Shown piece after piece: positions 16,693 to 24,258 of a stretch of 64,000 bases of DNA. Source of the DNA: Sphingomonas hankyongi (GTDB lineage: Bacteria; Pseudomonadota; Alphaproteobacteria; Sphingomonadales; Sphingomonadaceae); contig NZ_JAMGBE010000004.1 in the NCBI RefSeq assembly GCF_023516575.1, positions 107,501 to 171,500 on the forward strand. Reading direction: 5' to 3'. Positions within the stretch are counted from its first letter, which is position 1. Each line of letters opens with the position of its first letter. A model generated the notes under the pieces. It worked only from the letters and a program-made list of their open reading frames with translations, did not search any database and had not been told where the DNA came from. The translations under genes and the position numbers were made by a program.

Positions 16693-17274
16693 ATGGCAGA
16701 AGTCATGACAGCTACGCCCACCATGGGCACGGACGGCATTGAGTGGAAACTTTGCAACGTCAGCAAGAATGCATGCGGATCGGGCAAGCCCCAGGATCCA
16801 TACCCCGCGATCGACCTGGGACCCAACACGGGTCCCCAGGACGTGATCTTCGTGATCAATGACCCCGCGCATCTCGGGATCAAATTCGCAACCAACGCCT
16901 TCTGGATGATGCCGGGCAAGGGAAAGCACCCCACCAACCCGAGCGTCGATTCGAACAATCAGATAACGGGAGTCCTGCAGCCAAGCCCGTCGGTGCTCAT
17001 CGTTTCGGACAAGAACAACGGCAACCAGCAATGGTTCTCTTATCGGCTAAACTTCGTCGACAATGCGAATAACACGGTCAATCCGATCGATCCGGACTGG
17101 AAGAACGGGGGCGGAGGCGGCACCCACGCGATGTCCAATCCGCTCGCGACCGCCGGGCTCCTGTTGAGTCTGGCATCTTTGCTGGCAATTCTGTTCGTGA
17201 TTTACCAGAACTCCTCCTTGAGGCGGATGATTGCGGGGGGTCGATCTGGACCAGCAAGCGGTAATCCCGGCTAG
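16693..17274 (+). CDS. tail-anchored protein of unknown family, paralogue B of the TIR-SLOG cassette
   Basis: A 193-residue protein from ATG 16693 after an AAGGGGGAAA ribosome binding site. Its first 140 residues repeat the domain of the preceding gene: DGIEWKL, AIDLGPNTGPQDVIFVIND, FSYRLNFVDNANN and the end motif DPDWKNGGGGG. A short linker leads to one transmembrane helix near the C-terminus (LATAGLLLSLASLLAILFVI) and a basic tail (SLRRMIAGGR). So one paralogue is soluble and this one membrane-anchored. The 3' end overlaps the next frame if that gene starts at TTG 17231. Family and function unknown. Confidence 0.82.
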   Translation: MAEVMTATPTMGTDGIEWKLCNVSKNACGSGKPQDPYPAIDLGPNTGPQDVIFVINDPAHLGIKFATNAFWMMPGKGKHPTNPSVDSNNQITGVLQPSPSVLIVSDKNNGNQQWFSYRLNFVDNANNTVNPIDPDWKNGGGGGTHAMSNPLATAGLLLSLASLLAILFVIYQNSSLRRMIAGGRSGPASGNPG

Positions 17275-19090
17275 GCAGGAGGCGGTGGGTCGCTCGCTCA
17301 AGCGCGGCCCACCCCGCCTGCCCTTCGTGCTCAGCGTCGGCGTCACGGGCCATCGCATCGAAGCCCTTCCGGCAGGAACGGTCGACGGGCTGAACGACAG
17401 GATCACAAGAAAACTCGCTTTATTGGCGGAGGGCGCAGCACGGCTGCTGGAGAAGGAGCGCGATTCCTTTGCGCCGGGGCCGGCGCGCATCCGGTTCGTC
17501 ACGCCCATCGCCGATGGCACGGACCAGATCGCCGCCGAAGCCGCGCTTGCCCTGGGCTGGGAGCTTCATGCGATCCTTCCGTTCGAACGCGGCTTCTATC
17601 GCACCACGCTCGCGAACGACGAGGCCCGGCTGCGGTTCGACGCACTTCTCGCGAAGGCCGACCGCGTGCTCGAGCTTCCCGGCGAAAAGGGAGACGAGAC
17701 CGAGGGCTATGCGCTGGCCGGCAGAGCGACGGTCGCGCATAGCGACATCATCATCGCCGTTTGGGACGGCCTGAAGGCGCGCGGCAGGGGCGGTACCGGC
17801 GAGGTCGTGGAGCTGGCCGTCATGCGCGGCAAGCCGGTCGTGCATATCCCGCCCGAAATGGACCGGGCGAGCAGGATCCTGTGGGCTGCGTTCGACCCGG
17901 TCGTCGATACGATGGGCGACGACCCCAAGGCGGAGCGCCCATTCGATCGCGAGCATGTCGAGATAATGCTTACCGGGATGCTCGTGCCGCCTCCGGCGCC
18001 TCAGGAAAAGAAATTCCTGGCGCGCTTCATGCGTGAGCATCTGCCGCGCTACCGATGGCGGCAGGAATATGCGCTCCTGCTGGCGGTCGCCGGGATCAAG
18101 CCCTTCCGGTTTCGCAACATTAAGGAAGAACATGTTCACGCTTATGTGCGCGAGGAATGGGAGCAATATCGCAGCGACGCTGCACCCTACGGCGTAGATG
18201 CGCCGCTAGACCTTCTCCAGGACGCCTATAGCTGGCCGGACATCCTCGCGACGAACCTGGCCGCGACCTATCGCAGCGGGCATATCTTCAGCTTCGTCCT
18301 GGGCGGTCTGGCCGTCTGCATGGGCCTCGCCGCGTTCATGCTGCCGCACCTCAAGCTGCAGCAGGCCGCGTTCGAAATGGTGATCACCGTCGCCATCATC
18401 CTCAATGCGCACATCGGCACCAAGAACGAGTGGCATCGCCGCTGGCTGGATTACCGCCAGCTTGCTGAGCGCCTCCGGGCCATGCGCAGCCTCAAGCTTC
18501 TGGCGGTGGCGGCGCCCGATCCGCCGGGCACGGAGACCAATCCCGTGCCGCAGCGGTGGATCGACTGGTACGCCGGCGCGGTGTGGCGCGCGATCGGCTG
18601 TCCGGACGGAGCGATTTCGCAATCGTCTGCCGCCAAGATCGCGGAATTCGTGAGCGACAAGGAGATCGCTCCCCAGGTCAGCTATCACAAGCGTAACGCG
18701 CACCAGATCCAGCTTCTTGACGAGCGGCTGGAAAAGCTCGGCACATTGCTGTTCTTCGCGACGCTGGTGGTGTCGATCGCGACGCTGGTCGGCCTCTCCT
18801 GGCACGCGGAATTCGTGAACACCTATGGCAACTGGTTCACATTGGTGTCCGCCGGATTCCCCGCGCTCGCGACCGCGGTCTTCGGAATCCGCTTCCAGGG
18901 CGATTTCGGCGGAGATGCCCTGCGCTCGCTGGCGACAGCGGATGTGCTCGGGCAGATCGACAACGAGCTGCGCAAATATGTCAGCCTCACGCGCGCCGCG
19001 GACCTCACCGAACAGGCCGCGCGGATCATGCTGTCCGACCTGGACGAGTGGCGGCTGGTCAACCAGCAGCGGGACTTGGGCGTCGGCTAA
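17231..19090 (+). CDS. SLOG-domain protein with four transmembrane segments (SLATT-like)
   Basis: Up to 619 residues. TTG 17231 has GAGG seven bases upstream and overlaps the previous gene; GTG 17285 is an alternative whose AGGAGG is only 2 bases away. Residues about 33-208 form a Rossmann-like SLOG domain: FVLSVGVTGHRIEAL, then FVTPIADGTDQIAAEAALAL, SDIIIAVWDG and ARGRGGTGEVVELAVMRG, where the GGTG loop is the expected nucleotide-contact site. Two membrane hairpins follow at about 351-371/378-396 and 504-524/533-553. The first is followed by the basic helix RRWLDYRQLAERLRAMRSLK, as in SLATT effectors. SLOG domains bind nucleotide-derived ligands and SLATT domains are proposed membrane-perturbing effectors; the assignment here is by pattern. 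It is the last gene of the cassette. Confidence 0.85.
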   Translation: MRGVDLDQQAVIPARQEAVGRSLKRGPPRLPFVLSVGVTGHRIEALPAGTVDGLNDRITRKLALLAEGAARLLEKERDSFAPGPARIRFVTPIADGTDQIAAEAALALGWELHAILPFERGFYRTTLANDEARLRFDALLAKADRVLELPGEKGDETEGYALAGRATVAHSDIIIAVWDGLKARGRGGTGEVVELAVMRGKPVVHIPPEMDRASRILWAAFDPVVDTMGDDPKAERPFDREHVEIMLTGMLVPPPAPQEKKFLARFMREHLPRYRWRQEYALLLAVAGIKPFRFRNIKEEHVHAYVREEWEQYRSDAAPYGVDAPLDLLQDAYSWPDILATNLAATYRSGHIFSFVLGGLAVCMGLAAFMLPHLKLQQAAFEMVITVAIILNAHIGTKNEWHRRWLDYRQLAERLRAMRSLKLLAVAAPDPPGTETNPVPQRWIDWYAGAVWRAIGCPDGAISQSSAAKIAEFVSDKEIAPQVSYHKRNAHQIQLLDERLEKLGTLLFFATLVVSIATLVGLSWHAEFVNTYGNWFTLVSAGFPALATAVFGIRFQGDFGGDALRSLATADVLGQIDNELRKYVSLTRAADLTEQAARIMLSDLDEWRLVNQQRDLGVG

Positions 19091-19126
19091 GCTGGACAGC
19101 CGCAGGAGCGCCGCTATGCGCGCCCC

Positions 19127-20047
19127 ATGACGCGTTGGCGATTAGTGATTCATGGCGGCGCCGGATCGATGCAGCGCGGCCGCCTCGATCCCGAGCAGGA
19201 AAAGTGCGCGCGCGCGGGCCTGGAGCAGGCGCTCGCTGCCGGTTCGGCGATACTTTCGAAGCGGGAGAGCGCCGTCGACGCCGTCGAAGCTGCAGTGCGC
19301 GTGCTGGAGGAGGACATCTGCTTCAACGCCGGCCGCGGCAGCGTCCTGACCGCGACCGGGTGCATCGAGCTCGACGCCGCAATCATGGACGGCCGCAACC
19401 GAAGGACCGGTGCGGTATCCGGCCTTCGCACGACGCGCGCTCCGATAACGCTTGCGAGGCGGCTGCTCGACGAAGGTCCGCACGTCTTCCTGTCCGGTCA
19501 CGGCGCGGACGACTTCGCGCGCGAGCATGGGTTCGAGCAGGTCGACAACGGCTGGTTCGAGGTGCCCGAGCGCCGCCGGCAGCTGGACGAGTTGCTCGGA
19601 AGCGGCGGGTTCGACGACGAGGTGAAATATGGGACGGTCGGCGCCGTCGCGGTGGACGTCGACGGGCATGTCGCGGTCGCGACCTCGACGGGAGGCCTTA
19701 CCGCCAAGCGCTGGGGAAGGGTTGGAGACACGCCGCTGATCGGCTGCGGGACTTATGCCGACGACCGGTCTGCTGCCGTCTCCGCCACGGGCTCGGGAGA
19801 ATATTTCATCCGCGCCGTGGCCGCCCATCAGCTTGCGGAACGGATCCGCCTGGGCGGCCAGTCGCTTCAGGAAGCGCTCGACGACGTGCTCGCCGACATT
19901 CGCACGCTGGGCGGGAAGGGCGGCCTGATCGCAGTCGCCTCGAACGGCGACGCGGCCTGGGGCTTCACCACCCCGTCCATGTATCGCGGCATGGCCGACG
20001 CGACCGGGCGGACCGTCGCGATCTATTCCGACGACGACGAGCGGTAG
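19127..20047 (+). CDS. iaaA: isoaspartyl peptidase / plant-type L-asparaginase
   Basis: A 306-residue N-terminal nucleophile hydrolase that removes beta-aspartyl residues from dipeptides and hydrolyses asparagine. It has the family start WRLVIHGGAG, the FNAGRGSVLTATGCIELDAA segment, and the self-cleavage site KYGTVGAVAVD, where Thr170 becomes the new N-terminus of the beta subunit. Substrate loop residues are visible in GDTPLIGCGTYAD and SATGSGEYFIR. No signal peptide, so probably cytoplasmic. It starts 36 bases after the SLOG gene on the same strand but is a common housekeeping gene, so I do not count it as part of the cassette. Its end overlaps the convergent gene by 25 bp. Confidence 0.93.
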   Translation: MTRWRLVIHGGAGSMQRGRLDPEQEKCARAGLEQALAAGSAILSKRESAVDAVEAAVRVLEEDICFNAGRGSVLTATGCIELDAAIMDGRNRRTGAVSGLRTTRAPITLARRLLDEGPHVFLSGHGADDFAREHGFEQVDNGWFEVPERRRQLDELLGSGGFDDEVKYGTVGAVAVDVDGHVAVATSTGGLTAKRWGRVGDTPLIGCGTYADDRSAAVSATGSGEYFIRAVAAHQLAERIRLGGQSLQEALDDVLADIRTLGGKGGLIAVASNGDAAWGFTTPSMYRGMADATGRTVAIYSDDDER

Positions 20048-21162
20048 GGCAGGCTGTCGCGGAGCCAGCCGGCTTCGCTGGCGATGCCCGCGCGCTCGGA
20101 CTCGAGGAAATCGCCGACCGCTTCGCGAAAGCTGCGGTTGGGGATGAAGTGCGCGGACCTTGTGATCACCGGCTCATAGCCGCGGATGACCTTATGCTCC
20201 CCCTGCGCGCCCGCCTGGACGGACGCGAGGCCCTGCGCGATCGCCCACTCGATGGCCTGGTAGAAGCAAAGCTCGAAATGGAGGAAGGGGACGTCCTCGA
20301 CGCAGCCCCAATAGCGCCCGTAAAGCGCATCCGGGCCGATGAGGTTGAGCGCCCCGGCGATGGGCCGCTCGCCGCGGTAGGCGAGGAGCAGCAGGAGCCG
20401 GTCGCCCATCCGCTCTCCGACCTGGTCGAAGAAGGAGCGGGTCAGGTACGGGCGGCCCCATTTGCGGCTGCCGGTGTCCTGGTAGAACAGCCACATCGCA
20501 TCCCATTCCGCAGGCCCGATCTCGCTGCTGCGCAATGCGCGGAACTCCAGGCCGTCGCGGGCTGCCCTGCGTTCCTTGCGGATGGTCTTGCGCCGCGAAT
20601 GCCTTAGCGCGGCGAGGAAGTCGTCGAAGCTGGAATAGCCGCGGTTGAACCAGTGATATTGGACGCCCTCGCGGACCAGCCAGCCGCGGCGCTCGCACTC
20701 GGAGACGCCGGCATCGTCGATGAAGGTGATGTGCGCCGACGACAGCTCATTCTGGATGGTCACGGCCTCGATCGCGGCAAGCAAATGCTGCGGCCTTGAG
20801 CCGAGCAGGCGGGGGCCGGGGACGGGAGTGAACGGCACAGCCACCTGCAGCTTCGGATAATATTGGCCGCCCGCGCGCTCCCACGCGTCGGCCCAGCCAT
20901 GATCGAAGACATATTCGCCCTGGCTGTGGCTCTTGAGATAGGCGGGCGCGGCGGCGACGAGATGCGATCCCTCGTCCTCGACGAGGATCGGCGCCGGCGT
21001 CCAGCCGGTGCCCGGTCCGACGCTTCCGGAATCTTCGAGCGCGGACAGGAAGGCGTGGGAGATGAACGGGTCGCCATTCCCAAGCCGATCCCAGGCATGG
21101 GGGTTCAGTCCCGCCACGCCCGCGGCGATCTTGGCGACGATGTCAGATTCGCGGTCGGCCAT
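20023..21162 (-). CDS. FemAB/GNAT-like acyltransferase (peptidogalycan family)
   Basis: About 379 residues from ATG 21162, which has GGGAAGG just upstream; an open extension to 21297 lacks such a site. The protein matches the conserved GNAT-superfamily group once called peptidogalycan biosynthesis proteins (DUF482). Visible parts are GNGDPFISHAFLSALEDSGS near the N-terminus, LRHSRRKTIRKERRAA in the middle, and the C-terminal ALYGRYWGCVEDVPFLHFEL with QGLASVQAGAQGEHKVIRGY. The acyl donor and acceptor are not known. It overlaps the GDPD gene by 20 bp. Confidence 0.88.
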   Translation of the reverse strand: MADRESDIVAKIAAGVAGLNPHAWDRLGNGDPFISHAFLSALEDSGSVGPGTGWTPAPILVEDEGSHLVAAAPAYLKSHSQGEYVFDHGWADAWERAGGQYYPKLQVAVPFTPVPGPRLLGSRPQHLLAAIEAVTIQNELSSAHITFIDDAGVSECERRGWLVREGVQYHWFNRGYSSFDDFLAALRHSRRKTIRKERRAARDGLEFRALRSSEIGPAEWDAMWLFYQDTGSRKWGRPYLTRSFFDQVGERMGDRLLLLLAYRGERPIAGALNLIGPDALYGRYWGCVEDVPFLHFELCFYQAIEWAIAQGLASVQAGAQGEHKVIRGYEPVITRSAHFIPNRSFREAVGDFLESERAGIASEAGWLRDSLPYRSSSSE

Positions 21163-21859
21163 CGCCTTCCCAGATGAGGGCGTCGGCATGAACCTCGGCT
21201 TGCACGCGCTGCTCGGCCGAGGCGATAGTCCAACTGTAAACCGGCATCCTCCGTCGAGCCTGGGCAACCCATGACCTTCCGAGTGCCCTACGTTCAACGG
21301 CCAGGAAATGCGGGTCCGCGAGCCACGTCGCCAGCCGCCTCTTGAACGGTGGCAAGCTGTCGCGCACGACCAGGCCGCGCGGAACCTCGGGCATGTTGGT
21401 CTTCAGCAACCGAGGAAGCCGCGGGTCGAAGCTCATCACGCCGAAAGGGCCATCGTACCGCGAAATCGCGGGCTTCAGCGCGGGCGCCCAGCGCCAAAGG
21501 TCGGAGTCGACCTTGACCTCAAGCAGCAGAGGAACCCGTCCGCCAACGAGGTCGAGGAGGTTTTCGATCGTCGGAATCGGGTGCTCCCCCACGCGAAGGC
21601 GTGAAAGCTCGCTCAATCGCTGATCCGAAATGCGCATCGGGCTTCCGCACAGCCGCATGGCGTCGGCATCGTGGAAGACAATGATCCGATTATCCGCAGT
21701 CAGCCTGAGATCGCATTCGATCCCGGCGCCGGCCTCGAGCGCGGCGGCAAAAGCAATGAAGCTATTCTCGGGAAAGGCCGAGCCCTGATGAAGCCCGCGG
21801 TGCGCGAAGCCGGCCGGGCCGGGGTCGAGCGGGTCAGTCCTTGATCGCGACGATCGCAT
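21143..21859 (-). CDS. glycerophosphodiester phosphodiesterase
   Basis: About 238 residues if ATG 21859 is used, which overlaps the ridA stop by 26 bp; no later start precedes the conserved core. The GDPD family hydrolyses glycerophosphodiesters to glycerol-3-phosphate and alcohol. Catalytic features: FAHRGLHQ, PENSFIAFAAALEAGAGIEC with the metal-binding Glu, DLRLTADNRIIVFHD with the second His, then LLLEVKVD and YSWTIASAEQ near the end. No signal peptide, so a cytoplasmic enzyme is likely. Confidence 0.9.
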   Translation of the reverse strand: MRSSRSRTDPLDPGPAGFAHRGLHQGSAFPENSFIAFAAALEAGAGIECDLRLTADNRIIVFHDADAMRLCGSPMRISDQRLSELSRLRVGEHPIPTIENLLDLVGGRVPLLLEVKVDSDLWRWAPALKPAISRYDGPFGVMSFDPRLPRLLKTNMPEVPRGLVVRDSLPPFKRRLATWLADPHFLAVERRALGRSWVAQARRRMPVYSWTIASAEQRVQAEVHADALIWEGDGRPRI

Positions 21860-22295
21860 CCACTTCGACTGCGACGCCGAGCGGCAGGACAGTGACACCG
21901 ACCGCGCTGCGGGCATGCCGCCCCGCTTCACCGAATACTTCCTGCATCAGCTCCGAGGCGCCGTTGGCGACCTTGGGCTGGTCGGTGAAGGAAGGCGCGC
22001 TGTTGACGAAGACCCCAAGCTTCACGACCCGCTCCACCCTGTCGAGCGAGCCGAGCGCGGCCTTGATCTGCGCGAGCAACATCACGCCGCAACGGCGCGC
22101 GGCGGCAATGCCGCCGTCAAGGTCGACATCCTCGCCCAGGCGCCCTTTGATCAGGGTGCCATCCTCAGCAAAGCTGATCTGGCCGGAGATGTGCAGAAGC
22201 CCGTGCTGTTCGACCGCCGGAACGTAAGACGCGACCGGCGCGGCCGGCGTGGGCAGCTCGATACCGAGTTCGGTGAGGCGTTGTTCGATGCTCAT
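21834..22295 (-). CDS. RidA-family protein
   Basis: About 153 residues from ATG 22295 (MSIEQRLTELGIELPTPAAP). It belongs to the YjgF/YER057c/UK114 group, whose founding member RidA deaminates reactive enamine/imine intermediates made by PLP enzymes. The longer N-terminus and the patterns LLHISGQISF, RLGEDVDLDGGIAAARRCGV and GEAGRHARSAVGVTVLPLGV fit the YjgH/YoaB-like branch. The arginine expected before the active-site region is present in HARSAVGV. Physiological substrate unknown. The genes around it (SDR, GDPD, acyltransferase) are closely packed on the same strand. Confidence 0.9.
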   Translation of the reverse strand: MSIEQRLTELGIELPTPAAPVASYVPAVEQHGLLHISGQISFAEDGTLIKGRLGEDVDLDGGIAAARRCGVMLLAQIKAALGSLDRVERVVKLGVFVNSAPSFTDQPKVANGASELMQEVFGEAGRHARSAVGVTVLPLGVAVEVDAIVAIKD

Positions 22296-22326
22296 GACGT
22301 GCCCCAAGCACCGGGGAGCGGATGAA

Positions 22327-23073
22327 TCAACCCTCGCGATAAACGTTGAAGCCCGCCCAGCTTTGAGTAACCGGCATCAGCTCTATCGCGTTGATGTTGA
22401 GATGCGGAGGGAGATTGGCCAGCCACCAAAAGAGGTCGGCAAGATCTTCCGCGGTCATCGGATCCATGCCCGCATAAAGCTTGTCCGACGCGTCCTTGTC
22501 CCCTCCGGTGCGCACGACCGTGAATTCCGTTTCCGCCATGCCGGGTTCGATCGAGGTGACTCGAACGCCCGTTCCGGCCAGGTCGCAGCGCAGGTCGAGA
22601 GAGAATTGGCGCACGAAGGCCTTGGTGCCGGCGTAGACCGCGCCGCCCTTGTAGGGATAGGTCGCGGCGACCGAGGACAGGTTGATGATGTGGCCTTTCC
22701 GCTCGACCAATTTGGGCAGCAGCGCGCGTGTCAGCGCGACCAGCCCGGTCACATTGGTTTCGATGACCTGCTCGACGCGATCCCAGTCGGTCTCGGGCAG
22801 AGGATCTGTCGGCGGCGCCAGCCCCGCATTGTTGAGCAGCAGGTCGATATCGCCCCATGGCGAGTCGAGCTTTGAAAGGCTTTCGACCGCCTTGCGATCG
22901 CGCATGTCGACCTCGAGCGGAAGAAAGGCCCCGCCGAGGTCGTCCTGAAGCGCGCGCAGGCGTTCCGCGCGCCGGCCCGTGCCGATGACCTTCCAGCCAC
23001 CGTCGGCGAACTTGCGCGCGGCGGCCTCGCCAAATCCAGCGGTTGCCCCGGTGATCAATATCGTCTTGCTCAT
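22327..23073 (-). CDS. short-chain dehydrogenase, YdfG-like
   Basis: A 248-residue classical SDR. The NAD(P) site TGATAGFG, the NNAG motif (LLLNNAGLAPP), the catalytic Ser (INLSSVAATYPYKGGAVYAG) and the YAGTK triad Tyr/Lys are all present, and the C-terminal HLNINAIELMPVTQSWAGF matches the YdfG group, which reduces 3-hydroxy acids such as L-allo-threonine and malonic semialdehyde. An arginine pair after the glycine motif (TGRRAERL) suggests NADP preference. It overlaps the DUF3572 gene by 4 bp. Confidence 0.92.
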   Translation of the reverse strand: MSKTILITGATAGFGEAAARKFADGGWKVIGTGRRAERLRALQDDLGGAFLPLEVDMRDRKAVESLSKLDSPWGDIDLLLNNAGLAPPTDPLPETDWDRVEQVIETNVTGLVALTRALLPKLVERKGHIINLSSVAATYPYKGGAVYAGTKAFVRQFSLDLRCDLAGTGVRVTSIEPGMAETEFTVVRTGGDKDASDKLYAGMDPMTAEDLADLFWWLANLPPHLNINAIELMPVTQSWAGFNVYREG

Positions 23074-23342
23074 GAAATATGCTCTAGCTCGCGCCGCGCC
23101 GCTGCCAAGGCCGCCGGATCGATTCCGATTTCCTCGGCCACGGCCACGAGATCCGGCTCATGTGCTTCGAGGAACGCGATCAGCGCGCCCAGCAGCTGGG
23201 GCTCGCCCGCCCTGCGCCTGAGTTCATCCGTCCCAATTCCGGTCAGGTCCAGGAACCGGCGGGCCCGACGTTCGTCGCAAAGCGTTGCCGCAAGCGCGGC
23301 AAGGGCAATCGTCAGCGGGTCATTTGGCGTCTGAGCGGTCAC
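23070..23342 (-). CDS. DUF3572 protein
   Basis: A 90-residue all-helical protein of the alphaproteobacterial DUF3572 family, with the typical ALAALAATLCDERRARRFLD and GIGTDELRRRAGEPQLLGAL stretches. Function unknown. It is divergent from the divK-like gene (36 bases between starts) and heads the run DUF3572-SDR-ridA-GDPD-acyltransferase on the minus strand. Confidence 0.88.
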   Translation of the reverse strand: MTAQTPNDPLTIALAALAATLCDERRARRFLDLTGIGTDELRRRAGEPQLLGALIAFLEAHEPDLVAVAEEIGIDPAALAAARRELEHIS

Positions 23343-23378
23343 GCCCTAGGATCGCGCGATGAAAGTGGGGAAAGCGAC

Positions 23379-23831
23379 TTGGCCAAGATACTGATCGTCG
23401 AGGACAATGCGCTCAACATCAAGCTGTTCTGCGACCTGCTTGCCGCGCACGGGCATGAACCGGAGGCCGTGACGGACAGCCGCAACGCGCTGGATGTCGC
23501 GCGCAGCTTTTCCCCCGATCTCGTGATTACCGACATCCAGCTGCCGCACGTCAGCGGACTGGAGCTCATCCGGATGATTCGGGCCGACGAAAATCTCGCG
23601 GAAGTGCCCATCATGGCCGTCACTGCCTATTCCGCGCGTGGGGATGAGGAGCGCATCCGTGGAGCCGGAGCGCAGGCTTATGTCTCGAAGCCGATCTCGG
23701 TTGCGAAATTCGCTCAGACGGTCGACGAGTTGCTCGGCCCGGCCAAAGGGGCGGAACAGCAAGCGGCAGTGTGGGCCAATGAGTCGGAGGACGGTCCTGG
23801 GCCGTCCGAACCGGGCGGCGAGGAGGTTTAG
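23379..23831 (+). CDS. divK: single-domain response regulator, DivK-like
   Basis: About 150 residues from TTG 23379, the last start before the receiver core, with GGGG eight bases upstream. The receiver domain is complete: acidic pocket in ILIVEDN, phospho-acceptor Asp in DLVITDIQLPHVSG, switch Thr in PIMAVTAYSARGDEERI and Lys in AYVSKPISV. DivK acts in the alphaproteobacterial cell-cycle relay with PleC and DivJ. Unlike the usual 120-130 residues, about 26 extra residues rich in Glu, Gly and Pro follow the receiver. No pleD follows; a terminator does. Confidence 0.85.
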   Translation: MAKILIVEDNALNIKLFCDLLAAHGHEPEAVTDSRNALDVARSFSPDLVITDIQLPHVSGLELIRMIRADENLAEVPIMAVTAYSARGDEERIRGAGAQAYVSKPISVAKFAQTVDELLGPAKGAEQQAAVWANESEDGPGPSEPGGEEV

Positions 23832-23835
23832 AAGT

Positions 23836-23868
23836 GCTCCTGCGAGGCAGGAGCCCAGTCCTTCTTTT
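23836..23868 (+). terminator. hairpin after divK, probable terminator
   Basis: A perfect 8-bp stem GCTCCTGC-GAG-GCAGGAGC starts 4 bases after the divK stop and is followed, after seven bases, by a CTTCTTTT run. The delayed T-run makes it a weaker intrinsic terminator than the others in the window. Confidence 0.55.
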
Positions 23869-23874
23869 GGCTGG

Positions 23875-23895
23875 ATCCCGGATCAAGTCCGGGAT
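23875..23895. repeat. palindromic intergenic element ATCCCGGA-TCAAG-TCCGGGAT
   Basis: A perfect 8-bp inverted repeat with a 5-base loop lies between divK and the convergent rpmG gene. The ATCCCGG(A/C)TCAAG(T/G)CCGGGAT pattern resembles palindromic elements dispersed between genes in many alphaproteobacterial genomes. Only one copy is in this window, so the repeat status rests on that knowledge. It may also help to end convergent transcription. Confidence 0.55.
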
Positions 23896-23923
23896 GGCGA
23901 ACGGAGCGTAACCGCTCAGTTCG

Positions 23924-24091
23924 TCACTTGATTTTGGCTTCCTTGAACTCGACGTGCTTGCGCGCGACCGGATCGTACTTGCGGAAGCTCAGCTTCTCGG
24001 TCTGCGTGCGCGGGTTCTTCTTGGTGACGTAGAAGAAGCCGGTGTCAGCGCTGCTGACGAGCTTGATCTTGACGGTTGCCGGCTTGGCCAT
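23924..24091 (-). CDS. rpmG: 50S ribosomal protein L33
   Basis: A 55-residue protein from ATG 24091, [20 protein letters not shown] then [20 protein letters not shown], the standard alphaproteobacterial L33. It lacks the zinc-binding cysteine pairs found in some L33 paralogues, so it is the zinc-independent type. The long open extension upstream is not used. A terminator-like hairpin lies 20 bases before its start codon. Confidence 0.97.
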   Translation of the reverse strand: MAKPATVKIKLVSSADTGFFYVTKKNPRTQTEKLSFRKYDPVARKHVEFKEAKIK

Positions 24092-24110
24092 CGCTAAAAC
24101 CTCGAACTGT

Positions 24111-24138
24111 AGAAAAAAGAAAAGCGGCTTCACGCCGC
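24111..24138 (-). terminator. terminator-like hairpin in the rpmG leader
   Basis: On the minus strand GCGGC-GTGAA-GCCGC (24138-24124) is followed at once by TTTTCTTTTTTCT (24123-24111). This is a textbook intrinsic terminator shape, but it lies upstream of rpmG, not downstream of a gene. A perfect TTGACA hexamer on the same strand is at 24182-24177. See findings for interpretation. Confidence 0.6.
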
Positions 24139-24258
24139 CCCAAAGTCGCGGGCTCCTTGGCTCAACGGGGCGATTCTGTCAACCGACACAGAGCTCGCAC
24201 GAAGTCGTAACGGCCCCTTAACTAAAATCCCGGACACTGTTTCTCAAGGAGAAGCAGC

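Noticed and set aside
19127-20047. Isoaspartyl peptidase as a fifth gene of the TIR-SLOG cassette
   Set aside because: Same strand and close, but it is a common metabolic enzyme and there is no functional link; kept outside pending conservation data.
19048-20607. Frame of 519 codons in the plus direction overlapping iaaA and the acyltransferase
   Set aside because: Different frame from iaaA, Arg-rich and covers two certain genes.
23875-23895. Intrinsic terminator reading of the ATCCCGGA palindrome
   Set aside because: No T-run follows on either strand, so it is listed as a palindromic repeat instead.
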